Positions 24,664 through 34,333 of a stretch of DNA of 64,000 nt are shown piece after piece. A program made the translations under genes and the position numbers. This DNA is from Macrolepiota albuminosa (lineage: Eukaryota > Basidiomycota > Agaricomycetes > Agaricales > Agaricaceae). The notes under the pieces are model-generated. The model was not told the origin of the DNA. It saw only the letters and a list, made by a program, of their open reading frames with translations, and did no database searches. Each line of letters opens with the position of its first letter. Position 1 is the stretch's first letter. Location: NCBI GenBank assembly GCA_027475525.1, contig JAMWFC010000011.1, positions 63,183 to 127,182 of the forward strand, read 5' to 3'.

Positions 24664-25711
24664 TTATACTGCTTTGATCCTTCTAGGCATGCTCTCTATG
24701 AAGCTCTGACATACTTCTGGTGGTATTTCATTCCACTCCTTGACTACTCTCTCCCACAACTCATGCACTCCTTTAAAGGGTACCTCATACTCCAAAAGTT
24801 TGCACTTGATGTAAACCCAGAGATGTTCAATAGGATTGAGGTCAGGGAATTGGGCAGGCCAGGATATCACAATGATGTTGTTATCAGAAAACCAGGTTGT
24901 TTTGGGTTGTTGTCCTGCTGAAAATATCATCCTTCCTCCTCCATTTCCAACTTCTCAAAGCTTTTCACCACTCCCTTATCCAAAATCTCACAATACTGTG
25001 CAGCATCCATCTTCTCCTGAACTTCTATGAGCTTTCCTACTCCATTCCAACCCATGCAGCTCCATACCATTAAATTGTTTCCTCCTCCATGCTTGACAGT
25101 TGGTGTAGTGATGCAGTCAGATAGTGGTTCTCCTGGAATTTTCCATGCATATACCTTCCCATCTGATCCAATCCAATTGATCTTTGTCTTATCACTCCAT
25201 AAAACTCTTTTCCAATCCTCCACTGTCCAGTTGTCATGATACTGAGCAAACTTGAGCTGGTTTGCACAATGAGCAGCCTTGAGCATGGGAAATTTCTTCT
25301 TTGTTGCTGAGCAAAAACCTGCCTCCTTCAATGCATTCCTAACTGTCTGAGGATTGGCAGGACTGGAGATGACAGAATTAATGAACTGTGTAGCTTGAAC
25401 AGCATTATCTAGCTTCCCAGTAGTAATTTGATGAATAATAGACTATTTGTCACATGCTGTAAGCTTGGAGCTTGAACAGCATTATCTAGCTTCCCAGTAG
25501 TAATTTGATGAATAATAGACTATTTGTCACATGCTGTAAGCTTGGAAGGACTACCTCCAGGATGATTTTCTTTGTTGCTCTCCAGTTTTTTGCTGATCCT
25601 CCCCACAGTGCCCTTTCCTAGGCCAGTTTTTGCTTGGATTTGATGCTGAGAATACCCCTCATTGAGGAGAGAAGCAACAGAAGAGCAATTAGCAGCAGAA
25701 ATAGGTTGCAT
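24664..25711 (-). pseudogene. Tc1-like transposase, broken
   Basis: Read from 25711 downward: an N-terminal helix-turn-helix (SLLNEGYSQHQIQAKTGLGKGT) in 25711-25520, then the catalytic domain in 25331-24927 with the first Asp in RVLWSDKTKINW and a conserved VKHGGGNNLMVWSCMGW, then 24930-24664 with the last acidic site in FPDLNPIEHLW. Two breaks separate the three pieces. The first is caused by the 77-bp duplication at 25393-25546 and disappears if one copy is dropped (the frames then agree). The second, near 24925, is a genuine frameshift: the FQQDNNPK segment with the second Asp lies in a third frame. So the copy is dead even after correcting the duplication. Confidence 0.85.
25393..25546. 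repeat. exact tandem duplication, period 77 bp, inside the transposase
   Basis: GCTTGAACAGCATTATCTAG begins at 25393 and again at 25470, and both 77-bp units are identical. It shifts the transposase frame. Confidence 0.95.
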
Positions 25712-26171
25712 GATGGTGGTAGAGTGTCAAGAAGGTGATTGATTGAAGTTGAACATGTCAAATTAGTACAAACAAGGTTATATGACATTGTTTATACTTC
25801 TCACAAGGTGTTTCCATCTTCTACTGCTGAAAGGTATTGAGAAAATATGAAAATTAAAATGAGTCAAAAAACTGCCCCAATGATTGAATATTTTATTTGA
25901 TTTATTGATCCACGAGTTCATGTCCAAATCACATGATCTATACATCATTATGAAGCCAAGATGCAGTTGCATGTCATGTGATTTTCTATGATCTTTTGTT
26001 TAGGTAGTTGTTGCACACCATGTGAATCTTTCCAAAAAGGCCAAACATTGGGGCAGTTTTTTGAGCCAGTATAAAGTTACTCAACCAAGGGTAAAAAAAC
26101 TTTATTTCTCCTCAATTCTTCCAAACACAGATGCAGTATTTTGTAAACAAAAACTTTAGACTGAGAAGTGC

Positions 26172-26552
26172 ATGTCTACCCCACCAAAAACTAAGTCTTC
26201 ACTTACTGAGCCAACAAGTTTGACCAGTATTATGGAGCAAACCTCTAGATATAAGATACCTCTGCCTGACAGCAGGGATGCACCTCACTTTAGACATAGT
26301 GAACCTGCAGAGGTTTACTATCTTCTATGGAGGATGCAGTTACTGTTTGAGCATGCAGGTATCTAGAGTAATGGAGAGAGAAAAAGGAGAGTGCTAGATT
26401 ATGTGGATACTCAAATAGAGCAAGAGTGGAGGTGTCAGATTCCGCTGATGATGGGGGCCTCCAGAGGCAAGCAGGTCCTTACTAGGCAGACTCAAAGTCT
26501 ACAGAGTGTCTCTGGGCAACGGAGGATGTGTTACAGAGTTTTGGTTGAGGCT
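26172..26552 (+). pseudogene. old Ty3/gypsy gag, 5' part, split by the insertion at 26553
   Basis: The frame from 26172 reads IPLPDSRDAPHFRHSEP and then a Leu-rich helix ending FEHAGI-stop, continuing out of frame with RRVLDYVDTQIEQEWR. This is the N-terminal capsid pattern I know from mushroom gypsy gags (DSRDAPxF, then YxD...EEEW). It carries stops and is poor in CpG. It ends in AGGCT, the target-site duplication of the minus-strand gypsy; the second half resumes at 52084. Confidence 0.55.
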
Positions 26553-26863
26553 TGTAACGAAGTTACAGGGATTGTGAGAGCTTAGGTTCACACTGCACAG
26601 AATCAGACCAGTCCGGTCTATTGACTATGTAGTATAAACACAAAATAAGCTGCTTTGTAAGCAGCAGGGTAAACTAATTATATACTAATGTAAATAATAT
26701 TATATTATAATAAATATAATATAATATGTACTACTATACAGTAAGTAAAGCTATGTGGCCAACAATGTAAATAATATTATATTATAATAAATATAATATA
26801 ATATGTACTACTATACAGTAAGTAAAGCTATGTGGCCAACACCACATAGCGGACTACGCTACA
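26553..26863 (-). repeat. 3' LTR of the outer gypsy element
   Basis: 311 bp including a 77-bp tandem duplication (26687-26840). The outermost 15 bases, TGTAACGAAGTTACA, form a perfect stem with a 3-base loop, and GGCCAACACCACATAGC near 26833 is part of another inverted pair (CTATGTGG/CCACATAG). Confidence 0.93.
26687..26840. repeat. exact tandem duplication, period 77 bp, inside the LTR
   Basis: AATGTAAATAATATTATATT begins at 26687 and again at 26764. The other LTR of the same element (51850-52083) has only one copy, so the duplication is not ancestral to the element. Confidence 0.95.
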
Positions 26864-26873
26864 CACCCCCCAA
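26864..26873 (-). other. polypurine tract of the outer element
   Basis: On the minus strand TTGGGGGGTG lies directly before the LTR, as expected for the plus-strand primer of a gypsy element. Confidence 0.6.
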
Positions 26874-26908
26874 TCAGACCGAGCTACGGTCTTGAGATAA
26901 TACGACGG

Positions 26909-29219
26909 TCATGCCGTCGGTAAGTCTGGGACGGGGGCAATGGGAGAGTCCCCAGGCTCCCGGAATGGATCGGCAGTCGCGTTGTCCATGTCGTAGTCGA
27001 GGAGTTCATCCTCGGGTGTGGGCGCGTAGGAAGTGCCCGAAGGCCCTGCTACTGGCAGGGAATTGTCATAGTCCCGGAGGGGGGACAGTGTGAGATTGGG
27101 GTCGATGGTCGACCCCGGGACAGGTGGTTGGGGATCAGGCAGATCCCCAGTGTCAGACGGGTACTGGCGTGTCCAGATTTTGCGGGCATGAATGTCTTGC
27201 CCGATGAAGAGGTACATCCCCTTGGCAAGCGCGTCGTCGTATGCACAACGACTGTCCTGCTGCTGGAGCATCAGGCGTTGGCGATCGCCAATGGTGGCCT
27301 CGCGCCACCCATCCCACTGAGGGATGGACTGGGGTGTACTGTAGTGGTCGAGGCGTTGTAGCCTCTCGTCGTCGATAGCAGCCGCCTCGTTGTAGAGCCG
27401 GCTGTCGCTGAAGAATAGATGGGCCAAGTAGGTGACCCCATAAGTATACGCGTGGTCAGCCCAGCTGACCGGAATTTGATTGTGAAGAAGGACACGTAAC
27501 ATGTCCGAAGTGGTGAACACGGAAGCTGACGCTTCCGGGATGTCCACAGCCCAAACCTCGAAGGTAGGGTCGTCGGCGTGGAGGGGCTCAAAGACTTGCC
27601 CCGTGGTCGCCTCGTACTCAGCCACGGCCTCTTTGTAGAGGCCAGGTACTTGTGTACCGTGGCCTTGGAGGGGCGGCTGGCGCTGAGGGCACGTACAAGC
27701 GCAAACCCAAAGAGGCTGCGCCAATGAATGCGCATGGCTCGGTCCATGGCCAGACCGGTCCATACGTTGGACATTCCCGGACGTCCATAGAGGAGGGCGT
27801 ATGAGCCCAGGTAGTCCAAAGCAAATGGTTGCTTTGAATCAGGGGGGGTAAGGCTGACAAAGGCAATTTTCCCTCCCTCTTTGTGGCGATAGAGCTGCAA
27901 CAGCACAATTATTTGCAGGACGTTCTCCCACTCCTCTGGACTCGCAAAGGGTACCGCGATAGTCCTATACTCGACCTCGTCGAGTAAATGAGACATAGCT
28001 CTGTCTTGGGCCATAGGGTGGCAGTTGAGCGCCACCCGCTTGAATTCGTTGAGCAAGAGGTAGCCCAACTGACGCTGACGAAGCGGCATAAACTGGTTGT
28101 TAACCAGTGCATGAAGTCTGCGGACTTCTCGAGGACTGCGGGGAAACCCGCGAGGTGCCACTTGGTACACCTTACTGTTGTGGGGCGTCGCCGCGGCATT
28201 GCCCTGTTTATCGTCCTTGAAGGACCTGGCTGCGCGGGCTTCTTGCCCGACGAAGATGGTATTGGTCATGCGGCATTGCCCTGTTTATCGTCCTTGAAGG
28301 ACCTGGCTGCGCGGGCTTCTTGCCCGACGAAGATGGTATTGGTCATTGGCGACCAATAGAATTGGGGAGCTAACCCCACGCCAAAGAATGAGTTTTGGCG
28401 CTCAATAGTGTGATCTCGATAGATCACAACACCGAGTGCATCAGGGATGCGCCCGGTTTGGTCCTCGAGGAGGGCAGCTCCTCGCTTGGCGCTATCCTGC
28501 GCCCGACGTTCCATCTTGGCCCGTCAATTGCTGTTGTGCCGTTCGCGCACCATACGTTGTGCCGCCGTCTTGTGCGGCACAGGGAATTCCATACAAGCCT
28601 CTTCAGGCTTCTCATACCAATCGTCGTCGGAGAGCAGGGATGGCAGCCTCTCCGGCTCTGACTTCTCAGACCGTGGGTCCATTGCCCACACACACCGCGG
28701 GAGTTGGGCTGGTAGGCCCTCTACCAGTATAGCGGGTAAAAAGGGGATGTTAGCCCCTGGGGCCCCTTTCGGGGCATCCTCAGGGAAGTGCATGTTGACG
28801 TAGGCATGCCTTTCTGGTTGCTTACCCCGACGATCCTTTCGGGGTTGTGAGGCCTTGGCCTCAGTGGGGCGTGTGCTCACGCCCCTGAAACTCTGCTCCC
28901 CAGAGTACGTGGTGGATACCACGGATACTGGTCGCGAAGACGCGACCTCAGACATGCCACTGGCGAGGCGCTGGATAAGCCGGGGGGCGGCTGGAGCAGG
29001 GACATCTTCATAGGGAAGGATGTCCCGTCCTAGGCCAGCCTCCCGGCCGGGGGCAGCAACACTCAACTTAATCGAGTGGGAGGGTGCATCCTCCACTCCT
29101 TGCCGACGCGCCCTTTTGCTGGAGTCGGTGTCCTGACTCGGGGGTGTAGTCTGCCGCTTACGAGCGGCCGAAATGGCAAGGAGATCAGTTTTGCGCTGAG
29201 CGCGCATATGAGTACCCAT
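26909..29219 (-). pseudogene. accessory ORF B of the outer gypsy, 3' of integrase
   Basis: Same strand as gag-pol, lying between the integrase and the 3' LTR. Pieces: 29219-28524 (basic start with SKRARRQ, Pro/Ser-rich), an in-frame TGA at 28524, then 28514-28266, 28269-27271 and 27763-26909. The break at 28266/28269 is produced by the 77-bp duplication at 28193-28346; dropping one copy joins the two frames exactly at MTNTIFVGQEARAARS. A further 1-base shift lies near 27660, after KATVHKYL. With these mended it would be ~740 codons with a folded-looking centre (YQVAPRGFPRSPREVRRLHALVNN... helical) and an acidic Pro-rich tail (DIPEAS... to PDLPTA). No transmembrane segment is evident, so it is not obviously an envelope. 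I know similar TE-linked hypothetical proteins in mushrooms but no function. Confidence 0.6.
28193..28346. repeat. exact tandem duplication, period 77 bp, inside accessory ORF B
   Basis: GCGGCATTGCCCTGTTTATC begins at 28193 and again at 28270, and the units are identical. It creates the frame break described for ORF B. Confidence 0.95.
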
Positions 29220-30128
29220 TATCTCCCAGACGTTGGAGAAGGGTAGCCAGGACTAAGTCCTGGTTGTGAGTGGGCTCGACAGCCTGTGCTTTTCCTTTGT
29301 TGCGTCGAGGACGCGACTCTTCTTCTGAGCTGGGCTCGGATTGGTGCGGCATTTCCAGCCGCTGTAGCAAGAAGAGCTTGGCCAAGCTCTCCATCGGCGC
29401 ATCAGCCAATGAACTGATGCTCCGTTCTGTATTGAGAGTTTCTGTACTCTCAATGGCCATGGTGGCCTGCACGAGGGATGCTTTGCGTCCCTCTAGATTG
29501 TCAATTGGTGCTGTGGTCGACAGGGAAATCGACCGGCCTCCCTTGGCTTGCGACTCATGCGAGTCGCTGTACTGGGGCATTGCGCCCCAAGCCCCCATCC
29601 AAGCCGGGGGGTACGGCATCATTACGGGCACACCACCCATCCCAGGGTAGTGCGCTGGGGTAGTAAACTGGGGAAAAGGATGTGTCCCCAGTTGCCCTGT
29701 TGCCGGTACGGGGGCAAGCTGCCTCCATGCCGACGCTGCTTGGGGGCTGACTAGCCCTCCGTAGGCCTGTTGCTGGAATTGGCCCTCAGTGTGATGTGGT
29801 GCATAAGCGCCCGGTGCTGGTTGTTGGGGCTGATAGCCGCCCACAGGTGCGTTCTGGGGCATGAAGTTGCCCTGCATGGTTTGAAGTGGCGGATAGCCAC
29901 TGATCACCGGCTGCTGCGGCAGGTAGCCCGCCGCTGGTGGTTGCTGCTGCTGTGGAAAGCCCACAGCTGGTTGCGATTGTCCCCACTGGGGCGCATTTTG
30001 GGCGAGCGGGGGAGCCATCTGCCCCCCCCCCCTTCAGCCGATGGTAAGACCGACGGCGTACTCTCAAACTGTTGCTGCTGTAGCTGCTGCTGCTGCTGTT
30101 CACTCAAGTCCACGGGCATGTTGTCCAT
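29185..30128 (-). pseudogene. accessory ORF A of the outer gypsy, Gln/Pro-rich
   Basis: It starts at ATG 30128 (MDNMPVDLSEQQQQQ), runs in one frame to a run of 11 G residues at about 30021-30031, and continues one frame over (30018-29185) as a Gln/Pro/Gly-rich low-complexity protein that turns helical and acidic near its end (SLAKLFLLQRLEMP). One extra G in the homopolymer would make it continuous, so the break may be a sequencing error or a recent slip. Its end overlaps the start of ORF B by 35 bp. The composition suggests a disordered, self-associating protein; the role is unknown. Confidence 0.5.
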
Positions 30129-30211
30129 GGTTGGGGGAAAAAAGCGAAAAAGAAATTTTGCCTTTTAAGACGTGTTTCAGCCACAGCTGCTGACCAACTC
30201 AGCCAAGCCGT

Positions 30212-31254
30212 TGATAGGCTTCTACTCGGACTGAGCGCATCAAGGGACATTATAGGCCGACCAACACTTGACACGCTAAAGGCTCTAGCGACCAGCCTTG
30301 GGTACAGAGCAGCCCTAGCGCGGGCGCTCTATGGCAAGACTTATCCATTCATCTCAATCACCCGTATCAGCCCCTCAGCGCACTCCACTCAGTTACTTTG
30401 AAGACCAAGAAGACTCAGGACTCATAGCGCTAGCATAACGGCGGGAGGTGACTCTGACCAAACCCCGATCAGTACTGGAAGGAGTTAGCAATTGGCGCTG
30501 TCAATCACCGAGGCACCTCAATCAGAAGTCTAAAAGAATCAATGACGACAAGACAGGATACACGCAGACCCGACATTTAAATTTATCAAAAGATGGTACA
30601 ATGTTTAGCGCCGGAATTAGCGCTCACGGCGTCTGTCGAGGATTCCCCGACCATACCCCGGGACAGCATGGCCAATTAAATTACATCAAAAAGTGAGCAA
30701 ACTCGTACCACTTCTAAGTAGTTTTAGAGTCGCCGTTGGTCGCCGTCACCCATGTGCTGCAGGTCGCCGTTGACAGGTGGCCGTTAGCTACAGTCACGAA
30801 GAGAGGCGCTAATTGGTAGCGCCGTCAATGGACTTATTTTGGAAATAATGTAGCGCATAGTATAAAAACTAGCTACTTGCCATGTATATAGCAACGAATC
30901 GTAACCTCTTGAGCACCCAGTTACACTTAGCGTTCAAATCGCGCTAGCGTTGCCTGACTTCGCCACCAAGTTCGGCGCTAGCTTCGTCTATCTCGTCTTC
31001 GTCGTTTACGGTGCCACCTACGGGCACACTACGCTGCGCTATTCGTTTCTTTCTCTATAACTTCTCCTAAACTACGACGCTTACCACTTGCTAGGTAGCA
31101 CCCGAGGCGCTATCGTCTAGCGCATCACCCTATCACCTCTGCTCGAGCACACCGGGACCCTGCCGGGACTCCTCACAAACCCGTACGCCAGGCGCTGGAG
31201 ACGGCGTTGTACTGCGTATACGTCCAGCGCACCCAACCACAGTTGGCGTCATCA
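30212..31254 (+). repeat. 5' LTR of the inner gypsy
   Basis: 1043 bp, TG...CA. Contains a TATA box (TATAAAA, 30861-30867), so U3 is about 680 bp. The GAGCACCCAGTTACACTTAG block follows at about 30912. Confidence 0.95.
30861..30867 (+). promoter_or_regulatory. LTR TATA box
   Basis: TATAAAA about 390 bp before the LTR end, repeated at 43059-43065 in the 3' LTR. Likely core promoter of the inner element's genomic transcript. Confidence 0.55.
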
Positions 31255-31257
31255 TTT

Positions 31258-31275
31258 TGGAGCCCACCGCGAGGG
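31258..31275 (+). other. primer-binding site of the inner gypsy
   Basis: TGGAGCCCACCGCGAGGG begins 3 bases after the LTR end (CATCA TTT TGG...). TGG at this position is the complement of a tRNA CCA end. The tRNA identity was not determined. Confidence 0.6.
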
Positions 31276-31333
31276 GTTCTATTGAGGCAGAATTCCGCCG
31301 GAAACTCGAGCCCAGCGACAGCGCCGCCTCCTA

Positions 31334-33934
31334 TTGGAGAGCGCGTTTGAGCAAACCTTAACTGAGTCACCACACTTACCAGGCGCGCTACCGAGGCAGA
31401 CTTTAGATCAGGAGCTTGAAGCCGCTCCAGATAGCTTGGCTGAAAGCTTCTTCCCATTTTCCCGACCGTTTGAATACTTAGCAGGTGAAAACCATACACC
31501 GCTTACTCCTTTGGAAGAGCTGTCTAGGTCATTATCGCCAGAACCTAGCGACTCAGAATTACCCGAGCCAGTACCGACTACAACTACGCCAAGCGAAACT
31601 ACCACTAACACTACTATTCCCACCACGACGTCGACGCCAGCTAGTATGGAACAGGCAAACACACCGCGTATGCCGCCAAGAAACCACTTCTCGTCGCCAA
31701 AATGGGACGAGACGAAACCTCGCGAGCTAACACAGTATTTTCGAGAATTGGAATATTTATTACGCGACTGCCGAGTCACCGACAACACCCAAATGAAAGA
31801 ATACGCCGCCAGATACGTTTCCTACGATACCGCGGAATCCTGGACGGGACTGGATGAGTTTCAAGGATTAACACGAGAGGCGGTGCCAAGGTCGTTTACC
31901 TACGAGGAATGGAAAAAGGCGATCATTAAACTGTACCCTGGCGCTGAGGAATCCACGCGCTATACCGTCCTTGAAATCCAGAAACTGGTACAGGATACCT
32001 TCGCTACGGGCATTTATACACTAGGCACGCTATCTACTTATTATCGAGATTTCCAGCGAATTGCAAGATGGCTAGTACAGAATGGCAAACTCTACCGGAA
32101 CGAGGAACGGCGCTTATTTCAACAAGGCATTCCAACATCACTTTGGACTCGTATAGCTCGTCGCTTAGAAATTCTTAAGTCCGACCATCATCCTGAGGAA
32201 CCCTACGATATAGAAGACGTTTTTGAAGCAGGTAAATGGATACTGAAAGGAACGGATACTGGCATCCCCTTCCAGCGACCTTCTAGCACTGATAACGGAG
32301 GAAAGGCGCCACCTGTTGCGGCGCCAGCACCTAGCGCGACTAACAATCAGGGAGGTTTTGTCAAGAAGGAGGATCTGGAAAACGCAGTCAACACGGCCGT
32401 CGCAAACGTTATGAGCAAATTGGAAACGTTAATCTCGACCAGCCTTAATGCGCCACGAGGTAATATGCAATCCGGTCCTTGTCACTTCTGTGGTGAGGCA
32501 GGACATACGATGACTCGCGGACGCTGCGCTATCCTCGAACAATATCTACGCCAAGGAAGAGCACGTCGAGGCGCCGACGGGAAAATAGTCCTACCTTCCG
32601 GCGCTAACATCCCTCTATATCCTGAGCACCGAACCTTCCAGGGGCGAATTGATGAATGGCACCGACGTAACCCTGGGAACTTAGCGACGGGCAATCTCAA
32701 TAGTACGGCCGCGGCGGAGGCAGAAACAACTCCACAACAGGCGCTAATTCACGAAGTACTCCAGCTTAACGCTGTTAGCGAGCGACCGACGTTGTCACGG
32801 GAGGAGAGGATCGAGACGTTGGAAAGGGAGCTAAAGTCGCTAAAGAATCAGGTTTTCGATGGTGTCGAGATTAAAAAGAGCAAGCAACCGTTAAAAGACT
32901 ATAGACCTTCAGGCGCTACGACCGATCCAGCACCGGCAAAGCCTTCGAATTCCAGTATCAACGACGACACACCTGATACGGCCAAAGCACCAGCTAGCAC
33001 GGAACCGCCACTTCACCCGTATTCAGGACTTTCCGGTAACTATGCTCCGCCTATCAACCGAAACTTTGGGGCGCCAGACAAGCCAGCAGGAGGCTACCGA
33101 CCAACGGCACCAATCTACGACATAGAAAAATCTAAGCAAGTATTCGATCGTATTATGAAAAGTCAAGTCACGATGTCGGTAGGGGAGCTATGCAGTGTGG
33201 CGCCAGACGTCAGGAATCAGATGCGTACAGCGGTAACCCCTCGACGGAACGTAGCTAACAATGTAACGGCGGTGGACGAATACGACGACGCGCTACCTGG
33301 ATTCGCGTACATAACCGAGACGGTCGCGTCGGAAATCAAAGAAGAGGCCGCGCCACCTAAAGAAGCTACGTCCATTGACCCGGTCGAAACTTACCTTAAA
33401 TCGCTAAGATCTAGCGACGATCCCGCCGTCCTCACTGTAGCCCAAGACTCTCACGCGATTCGCTCGATCATGTTAACAGTTGATGGAAAAAGCGAGATAG
33501 AGTCTATAGTGGACAGCGGATCACAGATTATTTCAATGGCTGCCGACGTCGCTAACGAGCTTGGCATCATTTACGACCCGACCATCATTCTTAATATGCA
33601 AAGCGCTAACGGCACGATTGATCGATCCTTGGGAATGGCTCGTAACGTGCCATGCGCTGTTGGCGATCTTACGTTTTATCTTCAAATACACATTCTTAGA
33701 TCGCCCGCGTACGACTTATTATTAGGGAGGCCCTTTGACGTCTTAGCCCGATCAGTAGTCAAGACGACGTCTGAAGACGAAACGACGCTAACTATTAGCG
33801 ACCCTAACTCAGGCGTCAGAAGAACGGTACCAACATTTCCACGGGGGAAATTCCAGAAACCGGGACCGAAAAGCGACCTTATGTTAGCGACGACCCTTGC
33901 GAGTGTTTTCCGGCGCCATCGAGGAGATGAGTGA
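31334..33934 (+). CDS. gag and aspartic protease of the inner gypsy
   Basis: 866 codons open from 31334 (no ATG there; the first in-frame ATG is at 31646, MEQANTPRMPP, and could be the true start, giving ~762 aa). After an acidic Thr/Pro-rich leader comes the capsid region (KWDETKPRELTQYFRELEYLL), a zinc knuckle CHFCGEAGHTMTRGRC near residue 383 (C-X2-C-X4-H-X6-C, two longer than the classic spacing), a linker, and a retropepsin domain with the active-site motif VDSGSQI near residue 727 and LLLGRP near 795. It ends with TGA at 33932-33934 and overlaps the next frame by 38 bp. Confidence 0.85.
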   Translation: MESAFEQTLTESPHLPGALPRQTLDQELEAAPDSLAESFFPFSRPFEYLAGENHTPLTPLEELSRSLSPEPSDSELPEPVPTTTTPSETTTNTTIPTTTSTPASMEQANTPRMPPRNHFSSPKWDETKPRELTQYFRELEYLLRDCRVTDNTQMKEYAARYVSYDTAESWTGLDEFQGLTREAVPRSFTYEEWKKAIIKLYPGAEESTRYTVLEIQKLVQDTFATGIYTLGTLSTYYRDFQRIARWLVQNGKLYRNEERRLFQQGIPTSLWTRIARRLEILKSDHHPEEPYDIEDVFEAGKWILKGTDTGIPFQRPSSTDNGGKAPPVAAPAPSATNNQGGFVKKEDLENAVNTAVANVMSKLETLISTSLNAPRGNMQSGPCHFCGEAGHTMTRGRCAILEQYLRQGRARRGADGKIVLPSGANIPLYPEHRTFQGRIDEWHRRNPGNLATGNLNSTAAAEAETTPQQALIHEVLQLNAVSERPTLSREERIETLERELKSLKNQVFDGVEIKKSKQPLKDYRPSGATTDPAPAKPSNSSINDDTPDTAKAPASTEPPLHPYSGLSGNYAPPINRNFGAPDKPAGGYRPTAPIYDIEKSKQVFDRIMKSQVTMSVGELCSVAPDVRNQMRTAVTPRRNVANNVTAVDEYDDALPGFAYITETVASEIKEEAAPPKEATSIDPVETYLKSLRSSDDPAVLTVAQDSHAIRSIMLTVDGKSEIESIVDSGSQIISMAADVANELGIIYDPTIILNMQSANGTIDRSLGMARNVPCAVGDLTFYLQIHILRSPAYDLLLGRPFDVLARSVVKTTSEDETTLTISDPNSGVRRTVPTFPRGKFQKPGPKSDLMLATTLASVFRRHRGDE

Positions 33935-34322
33935 TGGGGATCATGGAGATGAAGCGCTTATCTTGGACTATAACCATCGGACTGGGCAAGTAAATTTTAT
34001 ATCATATACCCCTTTAGCCCATGAAGTCTTGAATTCTTCTTCGTCGCTTACTAGCGAAGCGTTATCCTACTTATACCTCACTGCGTCAGATATTACTGAA
34101 AACCTTTCAACAGACACTTATTTCGTTTCTACTCCCAACTCTAAAGAATCTTTGACACCAGGTTTCGCTAGAAACCATGACTCTATTTATAATACGTTTG
34201 CTAACAATAGTACCCCTAAGCGCAAAGGGGTTCAGGTCAAGAAGAAATATAAACCCGTAGCGCTTAAAACGAAGCCGGTAGCGAGCGCCGTACCCGAGGA
34301 ATTTCGCATCGAAAGAAAATAA
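33897..34322 (+). CDS. gag-pol linker frame of the inner gypsy
   Basis: A 141-codon frame joining the protease frame to pol. It starts inside the end of gag (frame +1 relative to gag) and ends FRIERK-stop, where the pol frame (-1) carries straight on as IIGDPLATLP, the sequence normally continuous at this place in related elements. Either two frameshifts are programmed, with the second at the A-rich GAAAGAAAATAATAGG, or small indels broke one long frame. Confidence 0.6.
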   Translation: MRVFSGAIEEMSDGDHGDEALILDYNHRTGQVNFISYTPLAHEVLNSSSSLTSEALSYLYLTASDITENLSTDTYFVSTPNSKESLTPGFARNHDSIYNTFANNSTPKRKGVQVKKKYKPVALKTKPVASAVPEEFRIERK

Positions 34323-34333
34323 TAGGCGACCCT

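Larger units (their letters stand above)
24400..26071 (-). mobile_element. Tc1/mariner-type transposon, full length, inactive
   Basis: It begins CACTGGCTCAAAAAACTGC and ends with the inverted form (GCAGTTTTTTGAGCCAGTA), with TA on both sides (24398-24399 and 26072-26073). The terminal inverted repeats are at least 148 bp (24400-24547 and 25924-26071) and similarity continues to about 235 bp. Inside each end there is a second, oppositely oriented copy of the CAAAAAACTGCC core (near 24593 and 25863). Total length 1672 bp, or 1595 bp if the 77-bp duplication is an artefact. Confidence 0.9.
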
